A stretch of DNA of 64,000 bases, from assembly GCA_021800275.1 (NCBI GenBank), contig JAJYZB010000013.1:1-64000 (forward strand), read 5' to 3'. A program made the position numbers and the translations under genes. The DNA comes from a bacterium (lineage in GTDB: Bacteria > Vulcanimicrobiota > JABDET01). The notes below the pieces were generated by a model. It was not told where the DNA came from, searched no databases, and worked only from the letters and a program-made list of their open reading frames with translations. Below, piece after piece: positions 1 to 8,049 of the stretch (position 1 is its first letter; every line of letters starts with the position of its first letter).

Positions 1-134
1 GAATTCAGGGGTTTCCGGGAGTTCAGGGGCTTCCACGATTTCGCCGAGTTCAGGGAATTCAGGAGTTTCCGGGAGTTCAGGGGCTTCCACGATTTCGCCG
101 AGTTCAGGGAATTCAGGAGTTTCAGGGGCTTCAC
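1..134. repeat. 54-bp tandem repeat (18-residue unit) in the PE-rich gene
   Basis: Two almost identical 54-bp units occupy 1-54 and 55-108, differing by one base near the start. A truncated third copy begins at 109. The unit length is a multiple of three, so the frame is kept and each copy encodes EFPELGEIVEAPELPETP. A more diverged, shorter set of the same PE motifs continues to about 290. The array probably continues past the left edge. Confidence 0.85.
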
Positions 135-447
135 ACTCGCAGCATTCTGGCATCTCTGGTGAAATTTCAAAAATGTCAGGAATTTCTGGAGTTTCAGGAG
201 CCTCAGGGATTTCAGGAGTTTCCGGGAGTTCAGGAGTTTCCGGGAGTTCAGGGGCTTCTACGATTTCGCCGAGTTCATGAATTTCAGGGGTTTCAGCAAT
301 TTCCACAGCCTCAATAATAATATCACTGGGGAGATTAGGCTGAGGGTTTATTTTTTCTAGTGGCAGATTTTCGATTGGGCTTGGATTAAAAAATGGATCT
401 CCTACACGACCTATGGGTGGTAAGAAATTCCCTCCTGACACTGCCAT
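1..447 (-). CDS. Pro/Glu-rich repeat protein, 3' end cut by window edge
   Basis: The reading frame starts with ATG at 447 and is open to the left edge (149 codons). An AGGAGG ribosome binding site lies 6 bases upstream. The first ~45 residues are non-repetitive (MAVSGGNFLPPIGRVGDPFF at the start). They are followed by a run in which nearly every third residue pair is PE (PETPELPETPEIPE and similar). Toward the edge an 18-residue unit (EFPELGEIVEAPELPETP) repeats. A CCEC cluster sits around residue 105-110. I see no signal peptide or recognisable catalytic domain. Extended, acidic, proline-spaced repeats suggest a rod-like or disordered spacer, but the function is unknown. The C-terminus and any anchoring domain lie outside the window. 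Upstream, on the minus strand, are a promoter-like pair and a palindrome also found before the two small genes at 15 kb. Confidence 0.75.
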   Translation of the reverse strand, partial: MAVSGGNFLPPIGRVGDPFFNPSPIENLPLEKINPQPNLPSDIIIEAVEIAETPEIHELGEIVEAPELPETPELPETPEIPEAPETPEIPDIFEISPEMPECCECEAPETPEFPELGEIVEAPELPETPEFPELGEIVEAPELPETPEF

Positions 448-599
448 GACCAACCTCCTAAGATTTAGTTTTTATATTCTATCCCTTCTCCAGGTGATTT
501 TTTGGTGATTTTCGTGAATCCCAATTTTATTATATATTTTGTTTATCACGCACTTTTCAGATTAGTAAATAGGCAGAGAACCTAGCTTCATAATATAGA

Positions 600-628
600 A
601 TTATATCACATGACCATTAGTCCATCTA
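600..628 (-). promoter_or_regulatory. Promoter candidate for the PE-rich repeat gene
   Basis: Read on the minus strand, TAGATG (623-628) and TATAAT (600-605) are separated by 17 bases. The -10 matches consensus while the -35 is weak. A transcript from here would have a leader of about 145 bases before the ATG at 447. The box spacing and the distance to the palindrome at 659-673 resemble the arrangement before the genes at 15067 and 15605, which is the main support. Confidence 0.45.
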
Positions 629-658
629 GCATCAATATGTAGATTTTTAGGTGAATTG

Positions 659-673
659 TTAACAAAATGTTAA
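659..673. promoter_or_regulatory. Inverted repeat TTAACA-AAA-TGTTAA (site A)
   Basis: A perfect 6-3-6 palindrome lies 30 bases upstream (minus-strand sense) of the -35-like element of the PE-rich gene. It overlaps the stop codon of the methyltransferase gene. The same element occurs at 14961-14975 and, with one mismatch, at 15503-15517, each upstream of a small low-complexity protein. It looks like a transcription factor half-site pair. The factor is unknown. Confidence 0.5.
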
Positions 674-1920
674 TTAGACTTTTTAGAGTTTTTAGTTTTG
701 GAAACAAGGCGCAGGGCGATAGATTGAGGAAGACTCGCGTATTGGGCAGTGATTTGCGGTGGGAGATTTTTCTCGGCTTCAGGAGATACCTCCGGTTCAA
801 CCAGATCTGTTACAATGAAACCACATTTTTGGAATTCGGCGAAATAATCTCCTAATGTGCGGTGAAAAAAGAGCAGTTTATGCTCATAACTAGTGGGTAG
901 AAACCAGAAAGGTTCTCGACTGAAATAGTATCCTATGATCATGGATCCCCATTCCTCTTTTCTGGGGGCATCTACAGGGACCTGATGCCATCTTGTTCCA
1001 GAACCAGAAAAACAGGGATGAGTAAACACAGTTACAATTCTGCCATCTGGCGCTAAAATACGCGCAAACTCTTGTAAGGCTCCTCTTATATCCTGGCAGT
1101 ACATAAATACATTGTTGCATACAATGGCATCCATGCTTTTGTCTTTTAAGAAGGGCATCCTGCTGATGGAGTCATGGATATATTGGATGCCTGCTGGCTC
1201 TGCTTTTTCTCGAAACTCTGCTTGCTCAAAAAGCTGCTTGGAATTCTCTACCCCGAATACTTTAGCTCCTTTTTGGGCTAACATTCGGGAGAGATATCCT
1301 TGTCCACAGCCTGCATCCAAAATAGTCTGCCCCCTCACTTCTCCAAGAAGGCGAAATAAAATCGGGTCAGTAAAATATCTTCTGGCAAAATCTCCTTGGT
1401 CTCCACAGATTTCTCCCCATGTTTTTGCATTTTCATTCCAAATTTTTTCAACTATTTTGTCAGAAACTTTATTTTTTTCTACCAAGAAATTTTTTGGGAA
1501 TGGCTGCTGCAGATAAGTTTCTTTTGATAAAAAGGAGGAGGGGATTTCTGTTTTATCGCTGTACTCCGCATAATCAATCCCTGGATGCCACAGGCCGCAG
1601 TAAGGGCATTGATAGTCCCAATAATATTTCCACCCCCAAAACTCGCAATTTTTTCGAACGGTGGATAAAGCGCATTTTTTGCAGAAGGGAACTTTTTCTT
1701 TAGGGCAAAAAGCTAAATCTTGAAAATGAAAGGGCTTGCCGCAGTGATCACATAAAAATCTCCAGTGGCGGGAACAGCGTGGAGCTTCACTCCCTAGATC
1801 AAAATCAGCAGGCAGATCCAGATAATTCGGATTGTGATTTTTAATGAGAGAGCAGTACCAACATTTCAAGCAGGAATAAAAGTTCTGTGAAGAGAAGAAC
1901 GATTCCTCTGTTATGCTCAA
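670..1920 (-). CDS. Class I SAM-dependent methyltransferase with N-terminal zinc ribbons
   Basis: 416 residues. The N-terminal ~110 residues hold several CxxC knuckles (CLKCWYC, CDHCGKPF, CKKC, CPYCGLW), so one or more zinc ribbons are likely. From about residue 195 there is a Rossmann methyltransferase: ILDAGCGQGYLSRML is the SAM-binding motif I, and an acidic residue ends the next strand (VFGVENSKQ). MDAIVCNNVFMY and LQEFARILAPDGRIV are typical of the Methyltransf_11 group. The substrate cannot be told. The start is TTG at 1920 with AGGTGAG upstream, so the 5' end overlaps the divergent gene by 8 bases. The zinc-ribbon plus methyltransferase layout resembles rRNA or nucleic-acid modifying enzymes, but that is inference. 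Confidence 0.7.
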   Translation of the reverse strand: MSITEESFFSSQNFYSCLKCWYCSLIKNHNPNYLDLPADFDLGSEAPRCSRHWRFLCDHCGKPFHFQDLAFCPKEKVPFCKKCALSTVRKNCEFWGWKYYWDYQCPYCGLWHPGIDYAEYSDKTEIPSSFLSKETYLQQPFPKNFLVEKNKVSDKIVEKIWNENAKTWGEICGDQGDFARRYFTDPILFRLLGEVRGQTILDAGCGQGYLSRMLAQKGAKVFGVENSKQLFEQAEFREKAEPAGIQYIHDSISRMPFLKDKSMDAIVCNNVFMYCQDIRGALQEFARILAPDGRIVTVFTHPCFSGSGTRWHQVPVDAPRKEEWGSMIIGYYFSREPFWFLPTSYEHKLLFFHRTLGDYFAEFQKCGFIVTDLVEPEVSPEAEKNLPPQITAQYASLPQSIALRLVSKTKNSKKSN

Positions 1921-4768
1921 AGACTCACCTGATCAGAATATTGAAGCTCTGCGTGAAGAACTCCGTCTTCTCCTGAAAGAAAAAGCCATACTTTATGCTG
2001 ATAATGAGCAGCCGATCCGGCTTCGTGACGGGAAATTATCTGCCTGGATGTTTTACAGTTGGACTGTCTCTTTGACCTCCAGGGGAATTCAATTAGCAGC
2101 TCTTTGTTTATTGGACAAATTGAGAGGATTTCGAGCTCCACAAATTGCGACGTTTGGCTATACAGGGATGCCTCTTCTCAGCGCCATCGTTCTTTTAGGA
2201 GAGGGAAGATATACAGGCATTTCGATTAGGGATGAGAGAAAAATCTATGGTTCCTGCAGACAAATTGAAGGTCCAGTGGACAAAAGAAAATCAGTTGTTT
2301 TAGTTGATGATTCTCTCAGCTCAGGCACTTCCATGATTAAGGGAGTTAAAGCTCTTGAAGAGGAAGGATTTGAGGTTGAGGGAGGAATATGCCTGGTTCA
2401 TTTTCCCTGGAGAGGAGGAATGGAAAGAATGCAGGGGCTGGGATACCGAGTTGAGACCCTGTTTGATATATGGAAAGATCTGGAGATGCCTATTCCTGTT
2501 TATATTCCTGGATACAAAAGAGCAGTCTCAGAAAAAGAAAAATGGTTAGATTTAAGGGTTGAGGATGGACTCCATCCCGCTCATGCAGCCCGCAGAGCCG
2601 CTGAAATTTATCTTTCTCAAAAAATGATCCCTCATCCTCCTCACAGGCTTGACCAGGAATATGATGCCAGAGGCGGCACTTTTATCAGCTTTCGTTATCG
2701 TGAAACGGATCACAGATTGGTTAGAGATGGGTTCTGGCATTTCAATCCCGCAGATGCAGATCCTTGTAGAGATGTTATTTTAGCCACCATTAAAACAATT
2801 CATGTTTCCCGCGGAACTCTTACTCTGGAAGAGCTTAAGAAATTGAAGATAGGCGTTACTTTTTTCAGCCCCCTGGAAAAGATTAGTCCCGGAAAATTAG
2901 ATTTTTCTAGATACGGGATCGTGGCCCGCAGTCAGGCTTATGAAACTAAATTAGGGGGGGCTCTCCCTAATACAGAGGTTTATACCAATGAAGTGGAACA
3001 GTACCGTCATGCTCGAGTCAATAATGCGAAAATTTCCCCTTTCGAACCTCATGATCTTTTCCGACACGATCTGACCAAATGTGTAGAACCAGGGGAATAC
3101 TGGCTGCCTTATGGATTCCCGGAGAACAAATTGAATCAGTGGCCTCAAGATCAGACCATAGGTCAAATTCTCACCAGGCGCGCTCAGGAATATTTGTATT
3201 CTGCAGCAGGAAAACCTCTGGCAGGGGAACCGATTCCTGAAAATCTTATTTCAGACCCTGTTTTTGCGGTTTCAGTGACCCTATTTCATAAAGGGATTAT
3301 AGGCTGCGGGGTTACCTGGGGGGATACCCTTGATGCTTGTATTGGCAAAGCGGCAAAGTATGCGTATCAAGATAAAAGATTTGCTCAGAAAAGAAAAGGG
3401 ATCGCAGTGGAAGAGATCAGTTTGTCAGTCTCGATTCTCCATGATAGAGAATGGTTAGGCGAGGTTTCAGAACAGAAAGCCGCGCGAAAAATGAGGAGAG
3501 GGTTGGATTCTCTTTCAGTTCAAAAAGGAAATTTAAAAGGTTTTTTTCTGCCGTATGTTCCTGTTTATTATAACTGGACAAAAGAACAGGTGGTCAAACA
3601 ATTGATGAAAAAAGCGGGGATTGCTCAAGGGCCCTGTGTTTGGTCAACCTATAAAACAGAAAGCTGGCTGAGAAGAGGGAATCGAGTTTGGAAACTGTTG
3701 AATGGCTTCCCTGATCGCTCTGGAGAAGGTTTCACCAGAGAAAATCTTCGAGAGCAAATTTTTCTATTAGGGAATTACATCAATCTCCACTCAATGGCAA
3801 GCGGATTTCCGACTTATCTCAATTTGCCTGTTCAGGGTTTCATCAAAAAAAAGGGAACATCCGCGAGAATTCTTCATGCTTTAGAGGTCTTAGAGATCGC
3901 GGGCAGGATGATGCAGGAACCTTCCTGGCGGAAAACCGCTGTAAATGGGCTTTTATCTTGTCTTCAGTATCTTAAAGTTGAAAAGGGGGAAGCCAGATTA
4001 TCTCTCCCTGGCCAGCCTGCTGCTCCTATGGCTGACTGCGTCCTTTTGACTGCTCTAGCAAATTCGGAAGATTCTCAACTGCATCAGGGTTATTTTCAAA
4101 ATTTAGTAGTCAGGATTAAAAACTTTTTTCAAGATGATGGAAGAATTTCTTATGCTCCAAAAGCAAGAGGATTTGAAACCGACCATGATTTTTTTACAGG
4201 ATCAGCAATTTTGGCTCTGGCATCCTCAGTCAAAGCGACAGGAGAAATTGGCGACCTGAAAGGATTGAAAACTCAATTTGATTGGTTTAAACGCCGATTT
4301 CGAGCTCTTCATCCTTGGGGGATGGTGGGATGGCATCCTCAGGGATGGGGTGCGGTTTATTCGATTCTTAAAGAACCACAGTATGCCGATTTTGTTTTTG
4401 AAATAGCAGATTGGGCATTGGACTGGCAGCAGGAAAAAAGCGGTGCTTTTTTAATTGAGCTGCATCCTTATGGACCAAGTTTTCATACTCTTTTTATCGC
4501 AGAGGGAATAGCAGCTGCCTGGAGAGTGGCGCAGTTGGTTGGGGACAGATCCAGGCAGTCTAAATATGAAGCTTCATGTCAAAGCGCCATGCGTTTTTTA
4601 AGCCAGTTGATGATCTATCCGCAGGATACCTTCTGCATGCCTCAGCCGCATCTGGCAGTTGGTGGGGTAAGAGGGTGTCTTTCAACCTCTGAGGTTAGAA
4701 TTGATTATGTGAGTCATTCTCTTCTAGCGGCTGTTAAGTGTTTTGAGTTAACGTCTGGGTTGCTCTGA
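1913..4768 (+). CDS. Fusion: phosphoribosyltransferase / two AMMECR1-like domains / helical toroid
   Basis: 951 residues. Residues ~20-210 look like a type I phosphoribosyltransferase of the OMP-decarboxylase-pathway (PyrE) kind, with the PRPP-binding loop VVLVDDSLSSGTSM near 127-140. Residues ~254-400 are a degenerate AMMECR1-like segment (GGTFISF, VTFFSPLEKI, LPYGF). Residues ~445-580 are a better copy (VTLFHKGIIGCGVTW, DKRF, ISLSVSIL, GLDSLSV, KAGIAQGPCVW). The last ~370 residues are Trp- and aromatic-rich alpha-helical repeats resembling an alpha/alpha toroid of the glycosidase, epimerase or cyclase type. I do not know a characterised protein with this order. Function is unknown; nucleotide-sugar or glycan chemistry is a guess. 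The start ATG at 1913 has only a weak ribosome binding site, and it is divergent from the methyltransferase with overlapping 5' ends. Confidence 0.7.
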   Translation: MLKDSPDQNIEALREELRLLLKEKAILYADNEQPIRLRDGKLSAWMFYSWTVSLTSRGIQLAALCLLDKLRGFRAPQIATFGYTGMPLLSAIVLLGEGRYTGISIRDERKIYGSCRQIEGPVDKRKSVVLVDDSLSSGTSMIKGVKALEEEGFEVEGGICLVHFPWRGGMERMQGLGYRVETLFDIWKDLEMPIPVYIPGYKRAVSEKEKWLDLRVEDGLHPAHAARRAAEIYLSQKMIPHPPHRLDQEYDARGGTFISFRYRETDHRLVRDGFWHFNPADADPCRDVILATIKTIHVSRGTLTLEELKKLKIGVTFFSPLEKISPGKLDFSRYGIVARSQAYETKLGGALPNTEVYTNEVEQYRHARVNNAKISPFEPHDLFRHDLTKCVEPGEYWLPYGFPENKLNQWPQDQTIGQILTRRAQEYLYSAAGKPLAGEPIPENLISDPVFAVSVTLFHKGIIGCGVTWGDTLDACIGKAAKYAYQDKRFAQKRKGIAVEEISLSVSILHDREWLGEVSEQKAARKMRRGLDSLSVQKGNLKGFFLPYVPVYYNWTKEQVVKQLMKKAGIAQGPCVWSTYKTESWLRRGNRVWKLLNGFPDRSGEGFTRENLREQIFLLGNYINLHSMASGFPTYLNLPVQGFIKKKGTSARILHALEVLEIAGRMMQEPSWRKTAVNGLLSCLQYLKVEKGEARLSLPGQPAAPMADCVLLTALANSEDSQLHQGYFQNLVVRIKNFFQDDGRISYAPKARGFETDHDFFTGSAILALASSVKATGEIGDLKGLKTQFDWFKRRFRALHPWGMVGWHPQGWGAVYSILKEPQYADFVFEIADWALDWQQEKSGAFLIELHPYGPSFHTLFIAEGIAAAWRVAQLVGDRSRQSKYEASCQSAMRFLSQLMIYPQDTFCMPQPHLAVGGVRGCLSTSEVRIDYVSHSLLAAVKCFELTSGLL

Positions 4769-5530
4769 CTTATTTGTGCAAATTGGAGAACAGATCAGAA
4801 CTGGATTTATGTTTGCTTTCAACTCCTTGATCTGGGGGCAGATTTTTTCTTTTTGGATCTCGCCAATGCGCTGCACAGGCATGATGCCTATTAAACTATT
4901 GGTTGCGAAAAATCCATCGGCTGCCAGCGCTTCCTCAAGTGTTATCTCTCTTTCTTCCACAGGTATTCCCAATTGACTTGAATATTGAATTACTTTTGAT
5001 CTTGCGATTCCTGGAAGGATCTTTCCATTTGCTGGAGGAGTGATGAGTTTTCTATGCGCAAAGATGAAAAAATTAGCTCTTGTGGTTTCTAGAATCTTCC
5101 CATCACGGGACACCATTAAGGCATCATGAAAATTATTTTGAACAGCTTTTTCCCACAATTCTTCATAATGCTTACGGTTCGTGGTTTTGTAAGCTGCCAG
5201 GGGTGCAGGCTCAACCACTGAAAGGGTCAGCTTCCATTCTCGCGGAAGTGATTTCGCTTCAAGAATTTGAATGAAAAATTCAGAATCAGGACAATAAGTT
5301 AGCCTGATTTTTTTCCTTCCTAATCCAGAAATTCCATTTTGGATGACTTTTATTATCTCGGAAGGATTAACGTCAATAGGGTAATTTAATTCTCTGCAGG
5401 AATTTTTTAGTCTGGTCCAGTGTTCTTCAAACAGAGCTGGAACTCCATTCACTGCAGAGAATGTTTCAAAAATTCCTTTCCCGTCAGGAAAGTCATCAGA
5501 TGGCGGTAGATGTATTTTTAAAGAGTTCAA
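4748..5530 (-). CDS. pabC: Aminodeoxychorismate lyase-like class IV aminotransferase
   Basis: A PLP enzyme of fold type IV, expected to convert 4-amino-4-deoxychorismate to p-aminobenzoate and pyruvate in folate synthesis. The domain begins at GKGIFETFSAVNG. YKTTNRKHYEEL carries the likely PLP lysine. LETTRANFFIF and LPGIARSKVI are the typical core and phosphate-cup motifs. I chose the TTG at 5530 (260 residues) because an AAAGGA lies about 10 bases upstream and the family domain starts soon after. The frame is open to an ATG at 5605, which would lie deep inside pabB. It overlaps the pabB 3' end in another frame, suggesting translational coupling. The adjacent pabB supports pabC over branched-chain or D-amino acid aminotransferase. 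The 3' end overlaps the convergent fusion gene by 21 bases. Confidence 0.8.
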   Translation of the reverse strand: MNSLKIHLPPSDDFPDGKGIFETFSAVNGVPALFEEHWTRLKNSCRELNYPIDVNPSEIIKVIQNGISGLGRKKIRLTYCPDSEFFIQILEAKSLPREWKLTLSVVEPAPLAAYKTTNRKHYEELWEKAVQNNFHDALMVSRDGKILETTRANFFIFAHRKLITPPANGKILPGIARSKVIQYSSQLGIPVEEREITLEEALAADGFFATNSLIGIMPVQRIGEIQKEKICPQIKELKANINPVLICSPICTNKSEQPRR

Positions 5531-6926
5531 AGAACGCTTTTCCTTTATCCAGAATTTCTTGATATTCCCCTTCAGCAGTAGAATCTGCCACAATGCCTCC
5601 TCCAACCGAAACGTGAGCCACTCTATCTTGAATGACTGCGGTGCGAATCGGCAGATTGAACATGAAATCTCCTGAAAACCCGATCCAGCCTAATGCGCCT
5701 GTATAAACCCCTCGAACAACAGGTTCAATTTCAGCAATAATGCTCATGGCTTTCTTTTTAGGGGCACCGGTGATGGAACCTCCTGGGAAAACTCCTCGTA
5801 GAATTTCTCTTAATCCTGTTTTTGGATTTAATTTTCCTGAAACAGTTGAAACCAGATGGAATACGCTGCCACAAGTTTCAACCCGTGTTAAATCTTTGAC
5901 TTGGATACTTCCTGTTTCACATACTCTTCCCAGATCATTTCTTTCCAGATCCACAATCATGAGGTGTTCAGCGCGATCTTTTTCAGATTGAAGCAGCTCA
6001 TTCATGACAGTCGCTTCTTCTTCAGAATGAATTGGTTTTAGCTTTGTTCCTTTAATTGGGCAGGTTTCAATGAGTTTTCCCTTTTTTTTCAGAAAAAGTT
6101 CAGGGGATGCGCTTAAAATGAAATTTCTCCCTGTATTTAAACAGGCAGATAAAGCAGTTGGATGGGATGTCCTTAAGGTTGAATAAGCGTTCCATGGGTC
6201 TCCATTGAAAGGAAAAGAAAATCTTTGGGATAAATTCGCCTGGTAGATGTTTCCGCGCTTAATATGATCCATGATTTTATTAAAAGCCTGCGCGTATTCC
6301 CCCTGTGTAAAAGAAGTTGTGAAATAAGAATGTTCAACGTGTTTGCTCTTTTTGAATAATTGATTTTCCGACTCAACCTGTTGTTTAATTTTTGAGCGAT
6401 TCTCTGGAAGTTTTCCTTTAGTCAGATGAGGAAGATCGAGAAAAGCGTGGTTGTTCTCAGGGATAGAGAATTTCAGGGAAAGTTTGGATTGGTGATCATA
6501 GATTGAGATTTTGTCGTGGAAAGCAAACCAGACGTCAGAAATCAATAGATCGTCCTCAGGCAGACAGGACAGGTTTTGCAAAGGGTATCCTAACTCATAA
6601 CTCAAGAAGCCAAATGCTCCCGGGGTAAAAAATTGATTTTCATCTAAAAATTCAGAATACCTGGTGCTGCACTGCAGAAGCAGATTTTCTAACACTTCCA
6701 GGGGTTCTCCTTGAAAAAAAGCAGCACCCTCCGGCTGGATAATTTTAATCAGGCTTCCTTTTGCTTCAAAAATTAAAAATGGGTCATGAGCAAGTACACT
6801 GTACTGCCCGTAGGTCCCGCTGAAGAAATTAGAGTCTAAAAAAGCAAAACCTGGATTTTGGGCTTGAGAGGAGCCGGAAATAATCCAATCTTCAGCGGAC
6901 TGTTTTTTCCAGGATTTTGCAGGCAT
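5496..6926 (-). CDS. pabB: Aminodeoxychorismate synthase component I
   Basis: 476 residues, a chorismate-utilising enzyme that adds ammonia to chorismate to give aminodeoxychorismate. The C-terminal catalytic domain shows SASPELFLKKKG, ETCPIKGT, EKDRAEHLMIVDLERNDLGRV and FPGGSITGAPKKKAM. The lysine in PIKGT is the PabB-type active-site residue (anthranilate synthase TrpE has alanine there), so I prefer PabB over TrpE. The glutamine amidotransferase partner PabA is not in the window. The start ATG at 6926 lies inside the preceding gene, overlapping by 35 bases, and pabC follows with a frame overlap. The three genes are probably co-transcribed. Confidence 0.88.
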   Translation of the reverse strand: MPAKSWKKQSAEDWIISGSSQAQNPGFAFLDSNFFSGTYGQYSVLAHDPFLIFEAKGSLIKIIQPEGAAFFQGEPLEVLENLLLQCSTRYSEFLDENQFFTPGAFGFLSYELGYPLQNLSCLPEDDLLISDVWFAFHDKISIYDHQSKLSLKFSIPENNHAFLDLPHLTKGKLPENRSKIKQQVESENQLFKKSKHVEHSYFTTSFTQGEYAQAFNKIMDHIKRGNIYQANLSQRFSFPFNGDPWNAYSTLRTSHPTALSACLNTGRNFILSASPELFLKKKGKLIETCPIKGTKLKPIHSEEEATVMNELLQSEKDRAEHLMIVDLERNDLGRVCETGSIQVKDLTRVETCGSVFHLVSTVSGKLNPKTGLREILRGVFPGGSITGAPKKKAMSIIAEIEPVVRGVYTGALGWIGFSGDFMFNLPIRTAVIQDRVAHVSVGGGIVADSTAEGEYQEILDKGKAFFELFKNTSTAI

Positions 6927-7932
6927 CGATCATGGTTTTTGAATTTGTCGGTTGGCACCAGGTAAAAGCGTGCATTCCAGGTCTAAAAGTGTGGCAGCGT
7001 TCACAGTATGGGACTTCAGAAGAATTTTTGTAAGGATAATCCTGTCCTTTAACTCTTCCTAACAGGAAGTCCATAATCGTAGCTTGACTAGCCCATACCA
7101 CATGGTGGGGATTGGTGTCTTCGATAGCATAAATGGCGTGCGCAGAAAAGTTTCTTCCTGGATGAAGCGGATCAGCAATACCCCATCCCCCTGTTTGTTT
7201 TTCCTGTGCCAGCCATGATTGGCCCAGCACTCTTCCCTTTGGTGCTGTGATCATGCTTGGCGGAAAGGCAACGAAAAATTCCAGCAGATTTCCCATGGTT
7301 GCAAAGTCAACATGCAGAATTTTCGCATTGGAATGGAGTTTTCCTAGTAAAAACGCGGGCTTCTTTAAAAGAGAAATCGCCTGCCTGCGGGAGGTAATAG
7401 GTTTTTGTAAAGGAATCATGGCTGCCTGAAGTTGAGTATTTATTTTTTTTATCATTTGAAATCTGGGATTCCACAAGACTTTAAATTTTCCAGCAAAAAC
7501 TGCATAAATTCCTTTCTCATGCATTCTCTCTTTTAATAAATTCGTGCTGGATTTGAGGTGGTTTAGGTCGTCACTCAAGCTCTCCACACCTTCATTGATT
7601 TGGTTGAGTTCATATTGAAACGCCTTCCTTGTAAAAGTATTCCCTTTTCTAGTCAGCACAAGGATTTTGGATGCCAGAATTCGAGTTCTATTTTGAAAGT
7701 CCTTGTGATAAGCAGCAGCCGCCTCAGAAGCTTCAAAAACAGGCTTTAGAACGTTTTGTGCTGTGGGTCTTTTTGATTTTTGAGAGTATTTTGTTCCGAA
7801 AAAGTTTGCCATTTGTTGGGCTGGTAAAAGAGGAGTTAACTGTTCCGCATCAATGATTTTAAACACGAGAAAAGCCGCTGCAGTCAGAAGAGCCGCGATA
7901 AATAATGTTCTTTTAAAACAATTTTTAATCAT
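6892..7932 (-). CDS. Membrane-anchored or secreted protein of unknown function, CxxCH near C-terminus
   Basis: About 346 residues from the ATG at 7932 (in-frame starts also exist at 7944, 7947 and TTG 7962). The N-terminus is basic then hydrophobic (KRTLFIAALLTAAAFLVF), a signal peptide or anchor. A helical, coiled-coil-like middle follows. The C-terminal half contains GGWGIADPLHPGRNFSAHA, HHVVWASQATIMDFLLG and YCERCHTFRPGMHAF. The CxxCH could bind haem c or metal, but one copy is not proof. I do not recognise the family. It overlaps the start of pabB by 35 bases, so it may be translated together with it, although no role in folate synthesis is evident. Confidence 0.6.
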   Translation of the reverse strand: MIKNCFKRTLFIAALLTAAAFLVFKIIDAEQLTPLLPAQQMANFFGTKYSQKSKRPTAQNVLKPVFEASEAAAAYHKDFQNRTRILASKILVLTRKGNTFTRKAFQYELNQINEGVESLSDDLNHLKSSTNLLKERMHEKGIYAVFAGKFKVLWNPRFQMIKKINTQLQAAMIPLQKPITSRRQAISLLKKPAFLLGKLHSNAKILHVDFATMGNLLEFFVAFPPSMITAPKGRVLGQSWLAQEKQTGGWGIADPLHPGRNFSAHAIYAIEDTNPHHVVWASQATIMDFLLGRVKGQDYPYKNSSEVPYCERCHTFRPGMHAFTWCQPTNSKTMIDACKILEKTVR

Positions 7933-8049
7933 TATGATCCACATCATATTAAAAAAATTCAAAAAAAAGCTTTAGAATCCTCCCACTGAAACTTAAAAAA
8001 ACACAGGATTACCCTTAAGATCGTGGAAATTAAATCAAGGGAGAATAGG

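Noticed and set aside
1-134. 54-bp repeats as a possible CRISPR array
   Set aside because: There are no unique spacers; units are contiguous, in frame and translate to a regular PE repeat.
5496-5605. Programmed frameshift joining pabB and pabC
   Set aside because: The shift needed is +1, and no convincing slippery site plus structure is visible; AAAGGA before a TTG explains pabC translation more simply.
7000-7100. CxxCH in the unknown membrane protein as proof of a c-type cytochrome
   Set aside because: There is only one motif, no cytochrome fold features and no cytochrome maturation genes nearby.
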